From positions 1 to 64,000 of the forward strand of contig NZ_OY782496.1 in NCBI RefSeq assembly GCF_963677715.1: DNA of 64,000 nucleotides. Direction: 5' to 3'. How positions within the stretch are numbered: position 1 is the first letter of the stretch; each line of letters opens with the position of its first letter. The notes below the pieces were generated by a model. That model saw only the letters and a program-made list of their open reading frames with translations, was not told the DNA's origin and searched no databases. Made by a program: the position numbers and the translations under genes. Of the stretch, positions 56,604-64,000 are shown in pieces. Source of the stretch: an uncultured Bacteroides sp. (GTDB lineage Bacteria > Bacteroidota > Bacteroidia > Bacteroidales > Bacteroidaceae).

Positions 56604-58028
56604 TTAATTATGATTCTGTTTCAGACCTGCTTTCCATCTGCCAAACCATACTATTGCGAGCAATACACTAATGATACCAACACTAAAAGACACGGTATGC
56701 GAAAGATGAAATCCTTCGGGTGCAATGCAAAGGTATGTGGAGCATACGGCTGTCATAAACAATGCCGGAATAAGCGTGAGCCCATACAATTTCTTCTCTT
56801 GCACCAGGAATACAGTAACCGTCCAGAGTGTAAAGACAGAAAGCGTTTGATTGGTCCAAGCAAAATAGCGCCATATCATGTCGAATCCGTCCTTATCGCG
56901 CAAGCTGTAGAACAACAAACCTATGGCAATTGCAAACATCGGCACACAAATTAATAAACGACGACGAATGCTTTTTTGTTCCATCCCCAAAAAGTCGGCC
57001 ACAATGAGCCGGGCCGATCGAAAGGCCGTATCACCCGAAGTTATGGGAGCGGCAATAACGCCCAAAATAGCCAAAAGACCTCCCAGACTTCCCAACCAAC
57101 CTTTGGTAATGGCATCGACTATAACCGATGCGTTTGTTTCGCCCATGCCGTTCTGATGAAAAAAGCAAGTGGCAGCCGCAGCCCATATCAAGGCCACAAT
57201 GCCTTCGGTAATCATCGCTCCGTAAAACACCGGACGACCATGACGTTCGCTCTTCATGCAACGTGCCATTAACGGGCTTTGCGTAGCATGAAACCCTGAA
57301 ATAGCTCCACAGGCAATGCTGACAAACATAATAGGAAAGATAGGCAATGCAGCGGCATTGGGATGAGTATTTTGCAGCCCGTCCCAAATTTCGGGCAATG
57401 CGGGGTGATACACGTAAAGCATCACCAGAATACCTACAGCCATAAACAACAGAGCCGCAGCAAACAGAGGATATATTTTACCGATTATCTTATCGATGGG
57501 CAACAAGGTAGCCAAGATGTAGTAGATGAATACAACAATGATCCAAAACGTTGCATCCATGTACTGAGGCGTTAACTTAGCCAGCAATCCCGCAGGTCCG
57601 GCAACAAAGACCGATCCCACCAGAATCATCAGAATCACCGTAAAACCACGCATCACCTGCTTAGTTGTCAGCCCCAGATAACGGCCAATAATCTCGGGCA
57701 GACTCTCGCCGTTGTGTCTCAAAGACAGCATGCCCGACAGATAATCGTGCGTTGCTCCGGCAAAGATGCTTCCCAATACGATCCAAAGATAAGAAGCCGT
57801 GCCGAATTTAGCCCCCATGATAGCCCCAAATATAGGACCCAACCCTGCAATATTAAGAAACTGTATCATAAAGATTTTCCAGGTAGGTAGCGGTATAAAA
57901 TCCACACCGTCGGCCCTGGTCAAAGCAGGGGTCGGGCGGTCATCCGGCCCAAAGACGCGTTCTACAATGCGTCCATAAACAAAATAGCCCGCAATGAGAA
58001 CCAGCAGGCAGATTGTGAATGTAATCAT
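56604..58028 (-). CDS. Carbon starvation protein CstA-type peptide/pyruvate transporter
   Basis: I start at ATG 58028 (MITFTICLLVL). The upstream 17 codons look like leader. About 474 residues with many helices, containing FGPDDRPTPA, FIPLPTWKIFMIQFLNIAGLGPIFGAIMGA, GATHDYLSGMLSLRHNG and GAISGFHATQSPLMARC, the CstA core (landmarks only). It is the short form frequent in anaerobes, compared with about 700 residues in E. coli. CstA proteins import peptides or pyruvate. Confidence 0.9.
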   Translation of the reverse strand: MITFTICLLVLIAGYFVYGRIVERVFGPDDRPTPALTRADGVDFIPLPTWKIFMIQFLNIAGLGPIFGAIMGAKFGTASYLWIVLGSIFAGATHDYLSGMLSLRHNGESLPEIIGRYLGLTTKQVMRGFTVILMILVGSVFVAGPAGLLAKLTPQYMDATFWIIVVFIYYILATLLPIDKIIGKIYPLFAAALLFMAVGILVMLYVYHPALPEIWDGLQNTHPNAAALPIFPIMFVSIACGAISGFHATQSPLMARCMKSERHGRPVFYGAMITEGIVALIWAAAATCFFHQNGMGETNASVIVDAITKGWLGSLGGLLAILGVIAAPITSGDTAFRSARLIVADFLGMEQKSIRRRLLICVPMFAIAIGLLFYSLRDKDGFDMIWRYFAWTNQTLSVFTLWTVTVFLVQEKKLYGLTLIPALFMTAVCSTYLCIAPEGFHLSHTVSFSVGIISVLLAIVWFGRWKAGLKQNHN

Positions 58029-58099
58029 GACGTGTTGTTTTAATTCGTACAAATGTAGCATATTATCACGAAACGACACAGCGATATCGACACTTTTGC

Positions 58100-58107
58100 T
58101 ACCTTTG
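58100..58107 (+). promoter_or_regulatory. -7 box (TACCTTTG) for the second GHL10 gene
   Basis: TACCTTTG matches TAnnTTTG 23 bases before the ATG at 58130; the cstA start lies on the other strand about 70 bases away, so this is a divergent promoter region. Confidence 0.45.
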
Positions 58108-58129
58108 CAGAAATTTAAATAACAGCCGG

Positions 58130-59587
58130 ATGCATCGCTATATACTCACACTACTCTTATTGCTTTCACTCGTTACAGTTAAAGCAAGTCCGAAGTTCGA
58201 GGTCCGGGCAGCTTGGGTCACTGTGGCTTACGGGCTGGACTGGCCGCAAACCAAAGCCACCAACACTGCCGGCATCCGCCGCCAACAATCCGAATTAATA
58301 GCCATTCTGGATCAACTAAAGGCGGCCAACTTCAATACCGTTCTTTTTCAGGCACGCACCCGCGGAGATGTATTGTATGCATCTGCCATAGAACCTTTTA
58401 ACTCTGTGCTAACCGGACAAACAGGAGGCAATCCGGGATACGATCCGCTGGCTTTTGCCATAGAAGAGTGCCATAAACGGGGAATGGAATGCCAAGCATG
58501 GATAGTAACCATGCCTTTGGGAAATAAAAAACACGTGGCTGCTTTGGGAAGAGCATCTGTAACCAAACAAAATCCGAGCATCTGTGTGCCTTATAAAAAC
58601 GAATGGTTTTTAAATCCCGGCAATCCGCAGACCAAAGAATATCTGATGAAACTGGTGAATGAAATAGTCAGCCGCTATGACGTAGACGGTGTGCATTTCG
58701 ATTACCTGCGCTACCCGGAGAATGCTCCCCGTTTTGCGGACAGCAAAGAGTTCCGTAAATACGGACATGGCAGAACCATTGCTCAGTGGAGGCGGGATAA
58801 CCTGACGGAAATTGTACGTTATATATATAAAGGTGTAAAAGCACAAAAGCCATGGGTGAAGGTCAGCAGCTGCCCTGTGGGAAAATATCGCGATACCTCC
58901 CGTTACTCTTCTCACGGGTGGAATGCTTTCTACACGGTGTATCAGGATGCACAGGGCTGGATAGCCGAAGGCATACAAGACCAACTTTATCCGATGATGT
59001 ATTTTAAGGGAAACAACTTTTACCCTTTTGCACTGGACTGGCAGGAACATAGCAACGGCCGGCAAATAATTCCGGGACTGGGCATTTATTTTCTGGATCC
59101 GAAGGAAGGAAACTGGAAAATAGACGAAGTAGAGCGACAAATTAACTTTGTGCGTTCACACGGATTAGCCGGACAAGGGCACTATCGTGTAAGATATTTA
59201 ACCGAAAACGTTCAGGGATTGTATGACCAACTAGCCGATGAGTATTATGCAGATCCGGCTTTGCAACCGCCCATGACGTGGATAGACAGCATCCCCCCTA
59301 CCGCACCCGGAGCACTCGTAGTAAACAGACAAAAAGGATATGCCACTCTCCACTGGTCGCCTTCGCAAGATGATGACAAACGTAACGAGCCGTATTACGT
59401 GATTTATGCATCAAACAATTATCCGGTAGACACCACTCAGGCCGAAAACATTATTGCCCAACGGGTGCGGGGCACAAACTTTACCTACTCGCCCATTCGC
59501 CCGTGGGCCGCAAAAGATTATTTTGCCGTAACGGCCATTGATCGATGCGGCAACGAAAGTAAAGCCGTGCAACTTAATCACCCCTAA
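58130..59587 (+). CDS. GHL10 (DUF187) family glycosidase-like protein, copy 2
   Basis: The protein has 485 residues with a signal peptide ending VKA. The barrel carries FEVRAAWVTVAYGLDWP, TVLFQARTRGDVLYASAIEPF, MECQAWIVTMPLGNKK and DVDGVHFDYLRYPE, aligned with the family's acidic catalytic candidates. A fibronectin-III domain starts near residue 385 (PPTAPGALVV). It is clearly paralogous to the 48587 gene but diverged. Substrate unknown. Confidence 0.8.
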   Translation: MHRYILTLLLLLSLVTVKASPKFEVRAAWVTVAYGLDWPQTKATNTAGIRRQQSELIAILDQLKAANFNTVLFQARTRGDVLYASAIEPFNSVLTGQTGGNPGYDPLAFAIEECHKRGMECQAWIVTMPLGNKKHVAALGRASVTKQNPSICVPYKNEWFLNPGNPQTKEYLMKLVNEIVSRYDVDGVHFDYLRYPENAPRFADSKEFRKYGHGRTIAQWRRDNLTEIVRYIYKGVKAQKPWVKVSSCPVGKYRDTSRYSSHGWNAFYTVYQDAQGWIAEGIQDQLYPMMYFKGNNFYPFALDWQEHSNGRQIIPGLGIYFLDPKEGNWKIDEVERQINFVRSHGLAGQGHYRVRYLTENVQGLYDQLADEYYADPALQPPMTWIDSIPPTAPGALVVNRQKGYATLHWSPSQDDDKRNEPYYVIYASNNYPVDTTQAENIIAQRVRGTNFTYSPIRPWAAKDYFAVTAIDRCGNESKAVQLNHP

Positions 59588-59617
59588 GAAGGATACTTGT
59601 TCTTGATTTTTTCTCGC

Positions 59618-60802
59618 TCACTCAATGAGTACCCAGGCAGAGTAAGACGTTTGCCGGGTAACAGGAGTAAGAGACAGGTAGCCCGACAACACACGTCCCT
59701 GAATGACGCGTAGCGGATGCAGCCGGAGTTTCTCCCGGTGTATAGTCAGTGCTTCGCCCTGAATGGCGGTATAGTCAATACAGAAAGTTCCTGTTTTTTC
59801 CGGTTGCACATACCGATCGTAGAAACGTCTGGCAACAATGCCCATATTCATGCGCAGATTTACCTCCACACAAGGATGAATGCGAAAGCACGGAGCATCG
59901 GTAAAAGCACATATCATCATGTCCACGCCCAGATAACCGCCATAAACAGAACCTATTTTCGCCGAAAGTTCCTCTGCCAGCCGAATGCACAATTGTTCCA
60001 AGTCCGACAAGGCAACGTATTGGCTCAGTCGGTGCTTTATGGCCTCATCAGAAGCCAGATAATTGCCCTCGTAAGCACCACTACCACTTGTGCGAAAAAG
60101 CGAATAACCCACAAAAGCCACACTTCCCTCTCCATCCGAAAAGAACTCCATCGCAAAATCCTCCACCTTCTCGTAAAGAGGTTCGGCCACTACCCCGCCC
60201 TGCCTCGCAAGCACCCGGGCACACCAACTGCCGATGGATGCTGAAAAAACACCCTTGCACCAATTCAACCCCTTTCCGCTGCCGGAGAGCGGTGCTTTGA
60301 GCAAACTTGTCGGGCGACTCTCGACGAACGCCTTCACATCATCCAACTGCGTGAGGTAAAACGATTCGCCACAAAAATTTGCATTTAGCCGAATACGTGC
60401 GAGCAACTCCACTGCCAATGAGCGATGGGAACATCGGGTTAACCACGCCAGATATTCCGGGGTGGGCAATGCTTCTTTTTCTATGCCCAACTGCAAGAAA
60501 CGTTTACGCAAAGCAACATTCCAGCCCCAAGGCACAAGCCGAAGCGCTTGCGCTGCTGCCAACTCAGGTTCGGTTATCAACTCCGTAGAAAGTGAAAATT
60601 GTTTTCGCATCTCTTGCAGAAAAATCAGGTTGTGAGACGAAGGAGCCAACACATAATCATCAGCATCTCCGTACCATACCGGGAGCAAAGCCAGGTCAAG
60701 CATCATCTGCCGGGCCGAAGCAGGTGCCATATAGTTTTCGTCGCCATTTGCCAGCGCCAAATCATTGTCCGGATTAAAAACAGAGAGATTCCTGATTGAC
60801 AT
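59618..60802 (-). CDS. Conserved ATP-grasp-like protein of unknown function
   Basis: The protein has 394 residues, starts MSIRNLSVFNPDNDLALANG and has no signal peptide. Several pieces fit an ATP-grasp fold: LLKAPLSGSGKGLNW at about 173-187 as the nucleotide loop, EPLYEKVEDFAMEFF as the acidic strand after the adenine site, GYLGVDMMIC, and EVNLRMNMG with the Glu-Asn-type metal ligands. That would make it a ligase joining a carboxylate to an amine or thiol. No partner gene adjoins it, and the substrate is not evident. Recognised by pattern only. Confidence 0.5.
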   Translation of the reverse strand: MSIRNLSVFNPDNDLALANGDENYMAPASARQMMLDLALLPVWYGDADDYVLAPSSHNLIFLQEMRKQFSLSTELITEPELAAAQALRLVPWGWNVALRKRFLQLGIEKEALPTPEYLAWLTRCSHRSLAVELLARIRLNANFCGESFYLTQLDDVKAFVESRPTSLLKAPLSGSGKGLNWCKGVFSASIGSWCARVLARQGGVVAEPLYEKVEDFAMEFFSDGEGSVAFVGYSLFRTSGSGAYEGNYLASDEAIKHRLSQYVALSDLEQLCIRLAEELSAKIGSVYGGYLGVDMMICAFTDAPCFRIHPCVEVNLRMNMGIVARRFYDRYVQPEKTGTFCIDYTAIQGEALTIHREKLRLHPLRVIQGRVLSGYLSLTPVTRQTSYSAWVLIE

Positions 60803-61412
60803 TATAACACTTAAATAGTTAATTAGATGACATTAATAACGAAATAGCAATATTTACGTAACAAGCCTAGCCCGCAAAAAAGACAAACCAGGCAGAAGCC
60901 CTCGCTATTTAAGGCAAAAATACACAAAAAAAGAGCCATTTACTACTAAAGAACCGTGCTTTTCACCCGAAAGAACGGTTCCATTCACCCGAAAGACGGT
61001 TGCATTTGAGCCTCAACACGGTTGCATTTGAAGTTTAAGACGGTTGCATTTCAGCAAAACACCTATATATTCCCAACCTGAAGCCATCGAAAGCCTAATT
61101 TGGCAAAGATGAACCGCCAATTGCACGCCAGTTCCTCCATCGATGCACACTTCCCAAAATAAACAATATGAAACCAAAACACACATATAAAATTCATTTG
61201 ATCAGCATATAGTGAAACAGACAGAGCATCCGTCACCAAACATACGATATTAAAAACAAAATAGGAGTGGCAGGCGGTAAATTGAAGCGTTTTTCGGGTG
61301 GGCACTTGCCTTAGCTTCGATATACAAGAATCTGAGCCGTCGGAAATGACAAACTGTCACAACGTTATAAAATATAAATTATGAAGCAAATAACATCTTT
61401 TGCTATCTCTAC
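60803..61412. other. Intergenic region with a 22-bp repeat array
   Basis: No credible gene. 60803-60950 shows nothing; 60951-61060 is the array described separately; 61061-61412 has only short meaningless frames. Confidence 0.6.
60951..61060. repeat. 22-bp periodic array, five units
   Basis: Units begin at 60951, 60973, 60995, 61017 and 61039, exactly 22 bases apart. The last three share (G/C)ACGGTTGCATTT; the first two read GAACCGTGCTTTTCACCCGAAA-like and GAACGGTTCCATTCACCC (20-base limit respected). The core equals that of the 25904 array, and the AAA-ended units resemble the 6870 array. Confidence 0.75.
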
Positions 61413-61444
61413 TTTGCAAATATTAGAAATAAAGAGTATATTTG
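61413..61444 (+). promoter_or_regulatory. Promoter of the AAA ATPase gene
   Basis: TTTG at 61413-61416 and TATATTTG at 61437-61444 are 20 bases apart, an exact Bacteroides promoter. The ATG at 61467 follows with a leader of about 16 bases. Confidence 0.6.
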
Positions 61445-61466
61445 TAGCCCGAAAAACAAATAACAG

Positions 61467-64000
<2,534 letters not shown>

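Noticed and set aside
6870..61060. The 22-24 bp arrays as CRISPR arrays
   Set aside because: Units are degenerate, directly contiguous and only three to five long, with no distinct spacers of 30-40 bases and no cas genes in the window.

Overview
The window looks like chromosomal DNA of a Bacteroidales bacterium, most likely Bacteroides or a close relative. The evidence is a sus-like polysaccharide utilisation locus (SusC, SusD, SusE and SusF-type proteins plus a surface GH13), a FeoA-FeoB fusion, a three-gene sodium-pumping oxaloacetate decarboxylase, DUF3244 and DUF4924 proteins, and repeated promoters of the Bacteroides form (TTTG or TTG, 19-21 bp, TAnnTTTG). No tRNA, rRNA or CRISPR array was recognised.

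Left edge, 1-6600: an accessory, visibly AT-rich stretch. It starts with a 5'-truncated istB flanked by short tandem repeats. A decaying peptide natural-product (RiPP/bacteriocin) locus follows on the minus strand: a thiopeptide-type biosynthesis protein, an intact glycosyltransferase, a 51-codon stub of a C39-peptidase ABC exporter, and a glycosyltransferase pseudogene whose frame is preserved across five stop codons. Next come a DUF3244 protein, a membrane TPR regulator and an O-antigen-ligase fragment.

7100-13300: penicillin-binding protein 1A, then a TonB-dependent siderophore receptor with a PepSY membrane protein. 13300-28600: an alpha-glucan locus. susC-D-E-F and a surface alpha-amylase run on the minus strand, with an intrinsic terminator between susF and the amylase. 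LacI regulator, MFS transporter and GH65 maltose phosphorylase run on the plus strand. The inferred route is binding and cutting of starch-like glucans at the surface, import, and phosphorolysis of maltose. A candidate small RNA lies between the MFS and GH65 genes.

28700-40300 (minus strand): oadGAB; an iron operon of OprB-like porin, FeoAB and a small Cys-rich protein; then DUF4924, rfbD, prfC and a LysE-type exporter. 40950-50100: purL; a barrel protein and a lipoprotein; a membrane regulator that keeps phospho-His, receiver and AraC domains but has no kinase ATPase domain, translationally coupled to a split chromate transporter; and a GHL10 lipoprotein-like glycosidase. 50200-64000: uvrA; ablA-ablB for N-epsilon-acetyl-beta-lysine; small envelope proteins; cstA; a second GHL10 protein; an ATP-grasp-like protein; an AAA ATPase with a changed Walker B; and the start of pyruvate:ferredoxin oxidoreductase, which runs off the right edge.

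An unexplained recurring feature is a set of short intergenic arrays of degenerate 22-24 bp units (6870, 25904, 40582 and 60951, perhaps also the repeats beside istB). Three of them share a CGGTT-containing core and a 22-bp period.
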